Below are positions 52,838-63,448 of a stretch of 64,000 nt of DNA, one piece after another. Origin of the DNA: Neurospora tetraspora (taxonomy: Eukaryota; Ascomycota; Sordariomycetes; Sordariales; Sordariaceae). The position numbers and the translations under genes are program-made. Each line of letters starts with the position of its first letter. Positions within the stretch are counted from its first letter, which is position 1. The notes beneath the pieces are model-generated. The model saw nothing but the letters and a program-made list of their open reading frames with translations. It had not been told where the DNA came from and did not search any database. Where the stretch lies: NCBI RefSeq assembly GCF_033439725.1, contig NW_026944387.1, positions 4,030,001 through 4,094,000 of the forward strand, written 5' to 3'.

Positions 52838-54860
52838 CAGCGCTAGAGACAACTCAAATACACTTAGCAAATATAAATAAATATAAATAAATACGCAAAT
52901 AAATACATATCTATATTTATTTGCCCAAATATTTATTTGGCCGATATTTATTTTCGTATTTGCCCGCCTTTCTTGGCACCTGGCAGAATCCTTGGGTTAG
53001 GGTTCAAGGTGCAAAAACACATAATTTTTACCCCTAAAAGATCGACCCACCCTAACCCTCAGACATGCTAATCGGCTACCCAAGATGCTATGCATATCCC
53101 AGTTGCCAGTGCCCAGTGCATGCAGCCGCTCAGACCACCTAGATTGGTGAAAATTCTAGTGTTTCTTGATTGCATACCAAATCGAGCATTTCGAGGTAAC
53201 ATCACCAACCTTCTCCCCTGGTTAGCTCAACACTCAACGCTACTAAATCAAGCGCCATTGTACTCAATCACACTCGATTGCACTCGATATTTGTTAGTCT
53301 CCTCTCTCCCCTGCTGTTGGTCAGCACTAACCTCTGTTTAGCGCTATTAGCACCATTAAGATGATGCCCGGCATTCAAGACCCCGCTGATACCTCGTCGA
53401 CTATAGGTAATGCCCCGATTATTTCCCTTAAAGATTCGCCCGCGTACGTTACTGCCATCGAAGTATTGAAGTATACCTACTGCCTCCCTTTAAGTAAGCA
53501 AATTAAGCTGTTCGGGGATGTTTACGTTGATGACCTGCCCGCTGGCGTCTTCGCTTAGCTAAAAGCTACAATTAAAGGGGAATACTATATATTAGAAAGA
53601 TAGCTGGATTCTCGTATTAAACGGTCCTTTTGGATCGCTAAGTACGGTACCTTCTTAGTTAAAATGGATAATAATATGGAGGTAGGAAGTTATTGGGATT
53701 ATAAAATATATTAGAGCCTGTATATTCTGCGTACTACGAATTCTACTATTATTTACTTTCGATACGCTTACGGTATTAAGGAACCTATTAACGACGAGTT
53801 TACGGAAGAGTAGGTACGTAAGAAGGTTAGATCGGTCGCTAATTTCCTTTAGTAACCTAAGCTCCCTATTATGAAACCGATTAGCGAGCGATTCCGCGAA
53901 TTATTAGTAGAGATAATTATTAGCGCGAGGCTCCTATACTCCTTTATTAAGAATAATACTTTTAGAGGGTTATTGAAATTAATAGATAGTAATATAACCG
54001 ATAGACTATTCTTAAAGTCGTACTATATTATTTCTTATTAAATTTAGAATAAATATTCAGTTTATTTTAATAGATTAAAGGAGCGTTTAATTAATACCTA
54101 TTTTAAGAAGCACTTTTCCTTCGATTTTTAAATATTGTTAAACGGGCTCGCTATGTTTTCGATCTTTATTTATTATATCGACTATTCCCGTACCCTCAGA
54201 AATAATTTGTTGGGTCTTTAGGAAGTCCGCGGTAGTTATAGCGGCGAAAATATCGCAGTTACTATACTTTAAATTATCAAGAAGTTCGAAATCCGTATTA
54301 ATAATATTGACTACTTCTAGAGCGATAATATCGATACTAATAATTATTCTTAAAGGACTCTTTCCCTCCTTTACCGCTAGTAATATCGAATACGAAGTTC
54401 CTTAGCGTTATCTACGTTACTTTAGTTACGTTCTAAATTTCAGCGCGAAAGCGGTTATAAAGGTAGGGCTTCCTCGTACTTTCGATTCTAATAATTTATT
54501 TACCCGTCTTTTTACTATTAAGGAGGATATTTTATTCCGGGAATAGAGAAAGGCTAGACCGGTTGGTCGGCTATATAATATTATTTAGTTTATTCGAAGA
54601 AGCTTACAACGCTACGCTAGGTTTAAAGAGATTGTACACTTAAACCGTAGTAATATATTTAATAATAAGGTTAATTTCTTCTTTAGTGCTATTATTAACA
54701 ATAATAATCTCTCTCCTAATATTAGGGTTATCCTTAATAACGCTACGCACTAGAACTCTAACTACTGTATAATTCGTCGCGCTTGGAAGCTCCGTAAATA
54801 CATTGATCACTACGTTAATAATACGCTACTAATATTTAATGCTTAAAATTAAGAATAATT
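52838..54860 (+). mobile_element. Second autonomous-type hAT copy, truncated on the right
   Basis: It begins CAGCGCTAGAGACAACTC, the same family terminus as the giant and the MITE. A subterminal zone of ATTTATTTG-type repeats and a 5' untranslated region follow, matching the giant's right end along about 500 bp. The transposase gene starts at 53361. The right terminal repeat and the last part of the gene are absent: sequence turns into a copia element at about 54850-54880. The eight bases before the terminus (CCCTTATC) have no partner downstream, consistent with truncation. Confidence 0.85.
53361..54850 (+). pseudogene. hAT transposase, N-terminal and central part
   Basis: The first 65 codons are open and unmutated (MMPGIQDPADTSSTIGNAPI onward, ending at the TAG at 53556-53558). 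After about 53570 the gene is RIP-ruined. Readable remnants identify a fungal hAT transposase: a BED-finger-like segment (FWIAKYG...YWDYKIY, 53620-53710, where the metal-binding Cys positions now read Tyr), a region like SFIKNNTFRGLL (about 53940-53985), LLGL.EVRGSYSGENIA (about 54208-54260), an SAKA-type block near 54440, PVGRLYNI (54559 onward) and an RWNS-type block near 54750. The C-terminal dimerisation domain is lost at the copia junction. In a living copy the enzyme would bind the terminal repeats and cut with a DDE nuclease core. Confidence 0.85.
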
Positions 54861-57800
54861 TTAAATAAAATTTAAGCGGCCCTACTTAGAAGTTTATTAA
54901 TAAAAATTTTGAAAAGTATTCTAAAATTAATAAAGAAGTTAAAAAAATTGAAAATTAAATACGGGATTACTTTATTACCTTAACGCAAACTATTACTTCG
55001 AAAATTTAAAGGAAATAAGAAATCGGCATTCATAATTTAATTTTTTTTACTAAAAAGGTACTTTTAATACGAATAATAATAAAGGTAATATTTGTTTACT
55101 TGAAAGTTTTACAATCTTCGATTCCGGGGCTTCTATTTATATTTTTAATAAAATTAATCGTTTCTTTTTATCTTAACTAGCGTCTTAAAAGGATTGTATT
55201 TAAGCTAGTAAATTTTAAATACTTATTAAAGGTTTTAGGGTTATTAATATAGAAATATAAGGAGAAAAGGGAATTTTAAGGCTATGGGTAAAAGAAGTAG
55301 CCTTCTACCTTAATTTCATTATAGATTTTATATTATTACGCCTATTCCGAAAGTAACGTCTTCATTAGGGCTATAAACCCCCTAATAATTGCTTCTGTCA
55401 GTTAAACAGCTTACTCTTTTATTTCTTTAAAAAATCTATTATTATATAGTCTTCGAATACTTACTTCTCTCCTTTAATTGCGCCGCCTTCTTTATTCGTC
55501 GAAATCGCTTTAATTCCTTTACCGGCCGTTGTACGTATAAAATACCTGCTAAATTTTGGTATAAGCCATTCGGTGACTACGGTTTTTAAATCTTCGAATA
55601 TTTTTATAATATCGAAGGCGCTAGATTCAAAGGGCCCGCTACTTATTAGTACAACGCGTATGGTATTTTAAAGATTAAATAATAAATTAAATAAAAATTA
55701 CGTAATACGGGATTTGGCCTAGGAGAGCGGTTCGCCGTTGACATCTTCGAATATAAAATACGGAAAGGTAGCCTTAAATATATTATACATATTATTTATC
55801 GATAGATTAGATTCGTTTGGGATATTTATATAGTAAATCGAATAGTTAAGGTTATTATTAAAGGATTTCTTTCGGTTATTAATACGATTAATTATCGGTA
55901 TAAAGTTAAAATTAAATACGTTGAATGCAATAATAAATTTAATAATTAATACGTTAGGGATAAGTTAGTTATACACTTTATTATTTTCGAACCTTTAATA
56001 CTTAATACTTGAATTTAAAACGGCGGTATTGAACATTTAGGGGGTATAATTAAAGAAAAGGTAAGTATAATAATAAATAGCGCTAAACTCCCTTATAACC
56101 TCTAATTTTAAATTATTTTAGCTTTGGTCTACTTTATTAACCGATTGCCTAAGTATTTCCATAATTAGAAATTACTATACGAACGGTTTTATACCTTCGT
56201 AGCTTATTGTAAGAGGGTGTAAACCGAGCCTCGTAAGCCTAACTTTAATTATTTACGTATTTACGGTTATAAAGTATATACGATAACGAATATTATATAG
56301 AAGAAAGAGTAATAGCGTAAGAAATTTTAATTAAAAGTTTAAATTAGATTCTTTATTAATTACATTACTTCTTTTATTTACTAAATTTAGAACCCGTAAA
56401 TTAATTATATTATTTACACCCGTAAAATATTCTATAATAAAGATTTCATTTATTTAGCGAACTTTAATAATTTTAAAGAAGGATTGAGGCTAATTAGCGA
56501 CGAAATTGTTAATTTATTTATTAAAATTAATTAACCTCTTTAATTATTTATACGATATTTCGAACCCCTTAATACGACCTAAGATATAAAAAATAACGGT
56601 CTTACCCTTCTCCTACTATTACTCTTCGATAATAAACCTTAAGAAGATAATAACGAGACCGTTTCGAAACTAATAGAACCTACCGCTTAAAATAAAATAT
56701 TTATCGATTTTATACTTAATTACCCTACTCCACTAAATATATTACTAGCTATATTTATTGCCAGCCTTATAATAAATTCGCTAGAGCCTATCTCCTTCCC
56801 GACTTTTAAATTATAAGAAGCCGCGTTTAATATTAGGAGATTTATTTAATTAATTAGGTAATAGTAGGGTAAAATAATTATGAAGGTAGAAATTAATTAT
56901 TTAATTTCTAAGGGTAGTAAGTTAAATTCTATTAAACGTTAAAACCTCCCTCTAATTTCAACGATTTATTACGATTTCGAATATTATAATTTAAATGATT
57001 TTTTTAAGTGAATAGAGGAAATATATTTCGATAATTATAAAGAAATGAAGTTATAAATTAAAATGAATTAAGACGTTTTCTATATTAAAGGTCTTTAAAT
57101 CTTCGATTATATATAAGTATATATGTATAAACTTAATACATATAATCAATTATTAAAGGTAAAGGTTCGCCTTATAATTAGAAGAAATTAATATTTTAAT
57201 TACGGTAAAGAGACGTATATTTCTACGTTAATTAGTTATTTATTTCGGTTAATTATCGCTTATATCGCTAAACTCGATTTCGAATTTATTTAATATAATA
57301 CGGTAAATACTTTTATTAACGCCCACTTTAATAAAGAGATTTATATACGTATACCTCTTAATTATTAAAAATATAGTATTATCCTTAAGATCCTCAAGGC
57401 CTTTTACAGTCTTTAACGACCCCCTTTACTATAGTAACGAAAATTTAATAGTACCTTCGAAAATTTGGGGTTTAAACCGTTATTCGAGGATTTATATATC
57501 TTTAAATATAATAGAATTTTAATTTTCTATTACGTTAACGATATTATTTTCGCCTTCGGTAAATAATAAAGCTACCCGGGTTATAAAGAAGTTAGAGGAG
57601 AAGTATAAGTTTATTAATAGTAATAACTTTTAATAGTTTTTAAATATCGAAATTATTCGAAACCGAGAGATAAGTTATATTTAATTGTCCTAACGGAAAT
57701 ATATTTATGAAATTACTAAATTAATTAAAATTTTCTATAGCCTCGCTTTTATTGTAATAAATAATAAAGAATTTATGCTTTATAATAATATAACTTCTTT

Positions 57801-58719
57801 CGATAAAATTTAGGAATACTAGGTTGTTATCGGCTCTATAATATACGCCGTTGTAATTACCCGGTTTAATATCGCTTTCGCCGCTAACCGATTAGTTTAT
57901 TATACTTATAACCCGGTCTTTAATATCGTAAAGTTATTAATAAAATCTTATACTACTTTTAATATTACCCTAATCTTTCCCTTTATTATAATACATTTAT
58001 AAAATTCGAAATTACTTTAAATATATTATACGCTGATAACCCTCTAAATTAAAAAAACTCGTATAAGTTTAAAATAAAATTCTTTGGTAGTCTGGTTTAT
58101 TAGGGTGTAATTAAATAAAAGACGGTATTTATCTCAATAATAAAAATGGAACTATTATCGATTTTAAACGCTACTAAGGAAACTATTGGTATTATATATT
58201 TATATAAGGAGATTAATATTCCTTTCAATAAGGATATGCCCGTAATCGGTTATAATAATATATAAACGATCCGTATATTAATTATTGAAGTAGGATATTT
58301 AGAGACGAAGAAGATACTAACCAATAGATTAATAAAGGTTTTAATATAATTAGATTACGAGAAATTCCGGGAATTAATAGGAATAACAAATATACTAATT
58401 CGTAAAGAGATAGAGATGAATAAGAAGATTCCAGATAATGTTCTAAAGGATATTTACAATTTGGTTGGAGAAATTGACGTGCCAGAAGAGAAACTCTCTA
58501 AATAGCTTTACTTTTACCCTATTTAAAAGGTCGATAAGTAAGGAGGTGTGTTAGATTCAAGGGTGGTTTTAACTATACTATATAGAGGTTAGCACTCTAA
58601 CCATCCTGATATTGCCTGATTTCTGGGCATATTTGGGTTATCCTAGCACCCCCTATACTTTCTGGGCGAGTTAGGGATACACTCTTCAATCAATTAACTC
58701 TGCACGGTCAAATCTGATA
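54860..58719 (+). mobile_element. Ty1/copia fossil, 5'-truncated, with 3' LTR
   Basis: Plus-strand copia order: end of gag, protease (DSGAS-type block near 55120), integrase (catalytic core about 55.9-56.15 kb, with degraded forms of QNGGIE and INRLPKYFHN), reverse transcriptase (about 57.1-57.6 kb, with the YVDDIIFAF-type block near 57.54 kb) and RNase H (about 57.8-58.4 kb). A purine tract AAGGAGG at 58540 precedes the 3' LTR. No 5' LTR is visible and the left end joins hAT transposase sequence. RIP-degraded with dozens of breaks; damage stops at the LTR. Confidence 0.85.
58549..58719 (+). mobile_element. 3' LTR of the copia fossil
   Basis: About 171 bp, beginning TGTTAGATTC after the purine tract and ending near TCTGATA, an imperfect inverted match to its start. 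The end is inferred because no second LTR is available. Confidence 0.6.
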
Positions 58720-58749
58720 GTAGGAACGTTAAGGTTCTAAGGCATTACC

Positions 58750-59166
58750 GGGATCCCCGAGCCCCGGCGGTTTGCAAAGCTGCGTACCACGCCGCTCGAC
58801 CACAGAGCCCTTGTAGGGAAATCGGGGTCTGAAAACAGGTCCCAGTAAGTGCCTAGTGAAACTTTTGGGGGTGCGCGAATCTATTTCGCGCGCGAGGTGC
58901 GTATTAGGGTCATAAGCCCAAAAAAGTCTATTTTGGCCAAAAACAGCTTATTTTGATTAAAAAAGTATAAAAAGAGCTTTAGAACTTTTTGTCTAATTAA
59001 GTCAAAATCCCTATTTGAAGTCTCAATCTTTTTACTTGCTAACCCTCATACGCACCTCGCGCGCGAAACAGTCTTTCTAAGGTCTGTTTTCAGACCCCCT
59101 TTTCCCTGTAAGGGCCCTTGGAAGTTGTTGAAAGCACTTGCTATTCGACCAACCTGTATACCCCTC
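58750..59166 (-). repeat. tRNA-like repeat copy 1, split by a MITE
   Basis: The two parts (58750-58813 and about 59113-59166) together match 59496-59606. On the minus strand the unit contains TGGTCGAGCGGCGTGG, a good Pol III A box resembling the one at 4736, and a B-box-like GGCTCGGGGATCC about 45 bp downstream. A TATA-like sequence lies upstream of the A box. This is a tRNA pseudogene or the head of a SINE. Confidence 0.55.
58814..59110. mobile_element. 297-bp MITE, hAT-like, of another family
   Basis: The left end starts TAGGGAAATCGGGGTCTGAA. The right end, reverse-complemented, reads TACAGGGAAAAGGGGGTCTG, about 25 bp of imperfect inverted repeat. A second, inner inverted pair is present (GCGCGCGAGGTGCGTATTAG near 58889 against TACGCACCTCGCGCGCGAAA near 59050). 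The flanks are AGCCCTTG and GGCCCTTG, an 8-bp duplication with one difference (two bases are ambiguous at the right edge). The second copy of the host repeat at 59545-59560 shows the empty site. No ORF. Confidence 0.8.
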
Positions 59167-59295
59167 GTCAAGAAATCACAAAAACATCTTGCAACTTTAA
59201 TGGACTTTATTGCGGTAGCTTCGAAGAATTTGAACTTCCTGCCAACATCTCAACTTGAATAAGGGGATGAAGAAGATGCACGGTAGGTGGAAAAC

Positions 59296-59450
59296 GAAAA
59301 AAAAGTCAAAAATAATAGCAAGGGTGTGAATCGAACGCGGGACGTACAGCAGCCTGGAAAGGAGTAGAAGAGCCTTATTTGCGTAGCCGGAAGACGCCTG
59401 GTTGAAGCACTACTCGGGGGCCTAACGCATAGGCTACAGTGTCGCCCGGA
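59296..59450 (-). repeat. tRNA-like relic with Pol III boxes
   Basis: The minus strand reads GGGCGACACTGTAGCCTATG, with A-box-like TAGCCTATGCGTTAGG (59436-59421), then after about 85 bp a B-box-like GCGTTCGATTC (59338-59328), and an eight-T terminator (59304-59297). Box spacing is too long for an intact tRNA and the T stem does not pair well, so it is a SINE or tRNA pseudogene of a family different from the one at 4736. Confidence 0.45.
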
Positions 59451-59495
59451 GGCAAACAAGAGCGAAGGCGGAACACGGCCAGGGTTTTTCAGGCG

Positions 59496-59606
59496 ATTCC
59501 CCAAGCCCCGGTGTGGTTTGCAAAGCTGCGCACCACGCCGCTCGACCACAGAGCCCTTGGAAGTTGTTGAAAGCACTGGCCGTTCGGCCAACCTATATAC
59601 CCCTCA
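59496..59606 (-). repeat. tRNA-like repeat copy 2 (empty site)
   Basis: Uninterrupted copy of the unit at 58750-59166, with about 85-90% identity by eye. It shows GAGCCCTTGGAAGTTG where copy 1 has the MITE. Confidence 0.6.
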
Positions 59607-60346
59607 CCCCCGCACCCGTCTTGTTTCCGCTTTGTCTTCACCCGGGACCCATTTCATAAATCTTTTCTTTGACACGTTTCTTCTTCAACCTTCCTCACGA
59701 CACGAATCCTCAATGTACGCAATCATTTGCTTCGTTCACATGCGGACATCCAAGTTAGCAAACCCAGCAAACGGAAACAACGAGTAATCCGTGGGATGTA
59801 AAAACGGTACACTTGGTACTGGAAAGGAAAAGAGAGAGGAGAGACAAACATATAGGTTTGGGATCAACTTCATAATACTACCTCTATAATACACGCGAGG
59901 CAAGTTTAGACTAGCTAGCAATACGGCAACGTCTTGTCTCGTCATCTTCAGTCCTTTCCTACAGCAATGATTGATGCGCCATAAACCCATACCCTGTCCT
60001 TTTTAGCGAAGTTACATCCAGTAAGTGATTCCAAGCCTTCATCCAGCGGGGCGTCTAGTGTGAATCGACCGCCACCCCCTCATCTGAACCTTAAATGCCT
60101 GGCCGGCCATTGCGATACCAGTACAGGGACATCAGTTGTAGAACCCGACTTCCTTGGGTGTTGCTGAGAAAAGGACAATGACCCTCGTAGCTTGTGGCTA
60201 TTCCGGTGCCGCCGAGATGTTGTCACATAACTGACCGGTCGGCAGGGATGACTTCCGTCGCCGATGCTGTTCCCAAACCTCCTCTCCTACTCCTCGTCCT
60301 CGGAACTCTCAGATCCTTCCTCCACATCACTAACCGTCGACTCTCC
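59607..60346. other. Spacer downstream of the Tyr/Gly-repeat gene
   Basis: No gene is supported. The part nearest 60346 is the 3' flank of the minus-strand gene. Confidence 0.4.
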
Positions 60347-61208
60347 TTACTCATCCTCCTCATCATCGTCGCTGCTCATCATATCCCTCGCATTCTCCTG
60401 GCCCTCCCCATAGCAGATCCGATACGACTCCTTGTATCCATGGCGGTATCCGTCCTCGAATCCACGGTTGTTGCCATCATGACAGCCGTCAGCGTTGCCA
60501 TGTTCGTAGCCGTCCTTGAAGGCATCGTTGTAAGCTAGGTTGTACGCCTTGGAGTAGGCCTCGTCGTAGATCTCGCTGTAGACTTTCTTGTAGACCTCGT
60601 TGTAGATGGCCTGGTACCAAGGGCCGTTGTCGGTGAGGGCGAACTTGTGCGGGTGGACGGGTCGGGCAGTCGTCTGGGTGGGCGCTTGGGTAGCCGCTTG
60701 AGGATTTGCCTGGGGAAGCGCGTGGGACTGGTACGAGGTTGAGAGTGGCTGCGACGGGCGCTTCTCCGGGTCCACGTTGACGTTGCGGCGCTTTGTGAAT
60801 CGCTCCGCGGCGGCTTCTTCCTCCTCGCTGTCGTCTTCGCGCTTGCGGCGCTGTCCGTACACGATCTTGGGCTCTTGGTGTTCATCCTCTACGCCGGCGC
60901 TGGGATGTGACTTTTTGGATCGGTCGGATCTGTGTTTGTTGGCGTCGCGGCACTCGCGCTCGAGCTCGTCCTCAAGCTCGTCGCGAACGCGATAGCTCCA
61001 GGCGTGTCTGCTCTCAAACAGGTCGCTCGAGCGGGGTAGGTCTTGGGCACCTTCCGCAAGATATTTACTGAAGGAATCTGCTTGAGAGAAATGTCAGAAT
61101 ATGCCCTGGGCAAGAGCGGAGGAGCTGCGCCGAGGAGGAGATGGAGAGTTCGCTCAGCTTACCGGCTTGAGGGATTTCCTCCATTTTCGGAGCTGCAGGC
61201 GGTGCCAT
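60347..61208 (-). CDS. Hypothetical protein with YX3/GX3 tetrad repeats, two exons
   Basis: Exon 1 is 61208-61163 (MAPPAAPKMEEIPQA), the intron 61162-61078 (85 bp, GTAAGC...AGCAG, phase 1), exon 2 61077-60347, for a product of 258 aa. The joined frame is open throughout. Residues about 40-100 are charged and predicted coiled (RVRDELEDELERE), with basic and acidic clusters (KRRN, EEEEAAAE). Residues about 100-160 are Pro/Gln/Thr-rich and likely disordered. From about residue 170 a strict four-residue periodicity begins: Tyr every fourth position (YNEVYKKVYSEIYDEAYSKA), passing into Gly every fourth (GYEHGNADGCHDGNNRG), then mixed, and an acidic end (SSDDDEEDE). The Gly part recalls the GX3 motif of Yae1/Lto1-type Fe-S adaptor proteins, but the overall architecture is different. 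I do not recognise the gene; it is probably nuclear or cytosolic, with no signal peptide or membrane segment. Confidence 0.8.
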
Positions 61209-62280
61209 AGTAGTTCGGCTAGACCAGGCAGTTGTTGATTCGAGTTGGAAGTACAAAAATGCTGGTTTGCTCACTGGTTCCAAAGCTGAAGGACAGTTTT
61301 GGACTGCGACGAGATGGCCGGAAGTCTGGTGTTGTGCGGGAAAGTGGTGGAAGGACGGTACAGTGAAGGGTGGGAAGTGGGGGCATGGATGGCATGGCAT
61401 GGATCGTTTTCGGTCTGCGGTGGGGGTCAGATGCATGCATAAGCTGGGATATGACAGTAACATTCACGCCCGCAGAACGCGGCAGGCACTGTTAGGGCAC
61501 TATGTAAGTGCTGTGACATTCCAGGTTCAGCGTGCCAGGGCTCGACGGGGGCGTTCGTTCATGGTGATTGGTCAAAGAATGACACCTCCAATACCGTCAT
61601 GATACTGCGTTCACCAGCGCTTTCACTACAAGTAATTCGTGACGTGTAAACCGGGCTGCAAAGCCTGTATTACTCACACTATGGTCTCATGGCCTTGATG
61701 GTTACATGTTTGTTCTCGCGCAACACCCAAATGCTGCACTGCCCTTCTCAGACTCTCTGCAGTATGAGAGTACTGCACAGAGGATAGAAGAGCATGACTG
61801 TAGAAAACGCCGGCATTTGGCTTCCCGGCAGTATAAAATAGAAGATGCAACCCCTTGATTCAATCGTTGGTCAACCTTACAGCCGGAAATTGGGCTTAGG
61901 GTTATATATAGTTGAAATTTGGAATCCATGATACCTTCCACATGCAGCGGTTTCATCTCGTCTTGCTTCCACCTTCATCTGCAGAATTGGAGCGAAGGTG
62001 ATTCCCTTTCTTTTCTGCCCACACCTTCCGCCCTCAGAGACCGACGCGTCACGAGTCACGGGACAGGATCTTGCACCGTCTCTCCCCCGCTTTTCACCCG
62101 TTACTCACCACAATGATCGCGTTCGTTGGCGTCTTCCATCCTCGCATTCATCACCCACCTGCGATACAAACCACTGCTCGTAACGAGGAAAGCTCTTCCA
62201 ACGCTCTTCTTTTGACGAGAGTGCCTAACCGCATTCATCTACCATAATACGCAACACTCTCGAAGACACAGGAAAGGGAA
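61209..62280. other. Divergent intergenic region
   Basis: Shared upstream region of the minus-strand tetrad-repeat gene and the plus-strand RNase H-like gene 3. No other gene, RNA or repeat is supported. Short open frames on both strands lack motifs. Confidence 0.45.
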
Positions 62281-63448
62281 ATGAAGGCACAGCAGGAAAA
62301 CTGGAGGACGGCCACAGCACCGAATACATGTGAGTGCGTTGAGGTGCATGGCACCTCAAATACCAGCGCGAGACAGTATGTTGACAAGTATTTCTAACTT
62401 CAGACTTCCGGGTCCTCGATCCAAAGAACTTTTGCGGCGAGATCATCATCGAAAGAGACCGAATGAAGGCCATCGAAACTGCATGTCGTGCACACCGCAT
62501 GGTCTCAACATCGACAGACATCACCCTCCCAATCTTTGCCGATGGCTCACGGCGCGGTGCTAATGGTGCTTACGCGGTCCCGTTCAAGCACTATGCCCCA
62601 GGCACTGAGGACCACGGCCGCAAAGTATCGGCAGGCTGGCCTGTTTTCCACCAAACCACCAACGGCTGTGAACTACTCGCAATCAAGCAGGCTATCAAAG
62701 TGGCCATCATCGAGCTCACCACACTCGAACGACAATTGCCGCCGGAGACCAAAGCGAAGGTTCAGGTCCAGATTTTCGACGATGGAATGTTCCCCCTCGA
62801 GCATCTGTCAGGAATAAAGGACACCATGCCAAATGAGAGCGACCATATCTCTTCCGTTTACCGCTGGTCCCAGAGATTCCGGGAACGGTTCGCAGGCCGC
62901 AACTCACCACTTGAGGTCAAATTGCAGCTGCTCTGGGTCCCAGGTCATGTCGACAAGGTGAAGCTGCATCGCAAGGCAGATGAGGTAGCTGGCAAAGTTT
63001 CCGAGATTACGATGCCACTACTTACCGTCGGCGGCGAAGAGCGACCGTGCCGTCACTGGAACTCCGTGATCCAAAACTTTCTCGGGAACTGCCAGATCCT
63101 CGTCAGCAAGCGCAACCACGAGTCGCTGGAGAAGAGGGTATCGAGGGCCACGACGACGACTATGAACCACGCCTCGATAAAGACTTCGAAGAGAATGGTG
63201 TCGAGAACCAGTGGCAGCAGGGAGCTCCCAATGACTACGACATCCACAGCGGCGAGAGTAACCTTCTCTCTCAAGCCCATCACAAAGGTCAGGAAATCAG
63301 CATGGAACAATGGGCCTGTCAGTGCCGGGATATCCAGCTATGGAACCAGTTGTCAGCAGAGTTCCAGGAATGCTACCAAAAGTGGTACGCACTGTTTCTG
63401 CAACACCTCCAGGAAGGTGATGCCGATCAGGAAATGGGCGGAATTTGA
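62281..63448 (+). CDS. RNase HI-fold protein, gene 3
   Basis: Exon 1 (62281-62329, MKAQQENWRTATAPNT) is followed by a phase-1 intron (62330-62403, 74 bp, GTGAGT...TTCAG) at the same place relative to the catalytic domain as in genes 1 and 2. Exon 2 opens FRVLDPKNFCGEIIIERDR and encodes the RNase HI fold: FADGS, CELLAIKQA, FDDGM and KADEVAGK supply the four acidic positions, with LLWVPGH before the last. After KADEVAGK the reading frame must change to reach a plausible tail (acidic GHDDDYEPRLDKDFEEN, then aromatic WNQLSAEFQECYQKWYALFL) that ends at 63448 and resembles the aromatic end of gene 1. A second intron such as 63027-63106 (GTCGGC...CGTCAG, 80 bp) would do this in phase and give about 337 aa, but its donor is weak; a frameshift is the alternative. 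Function is unknown beyond the fold. Confidence 0.7.
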
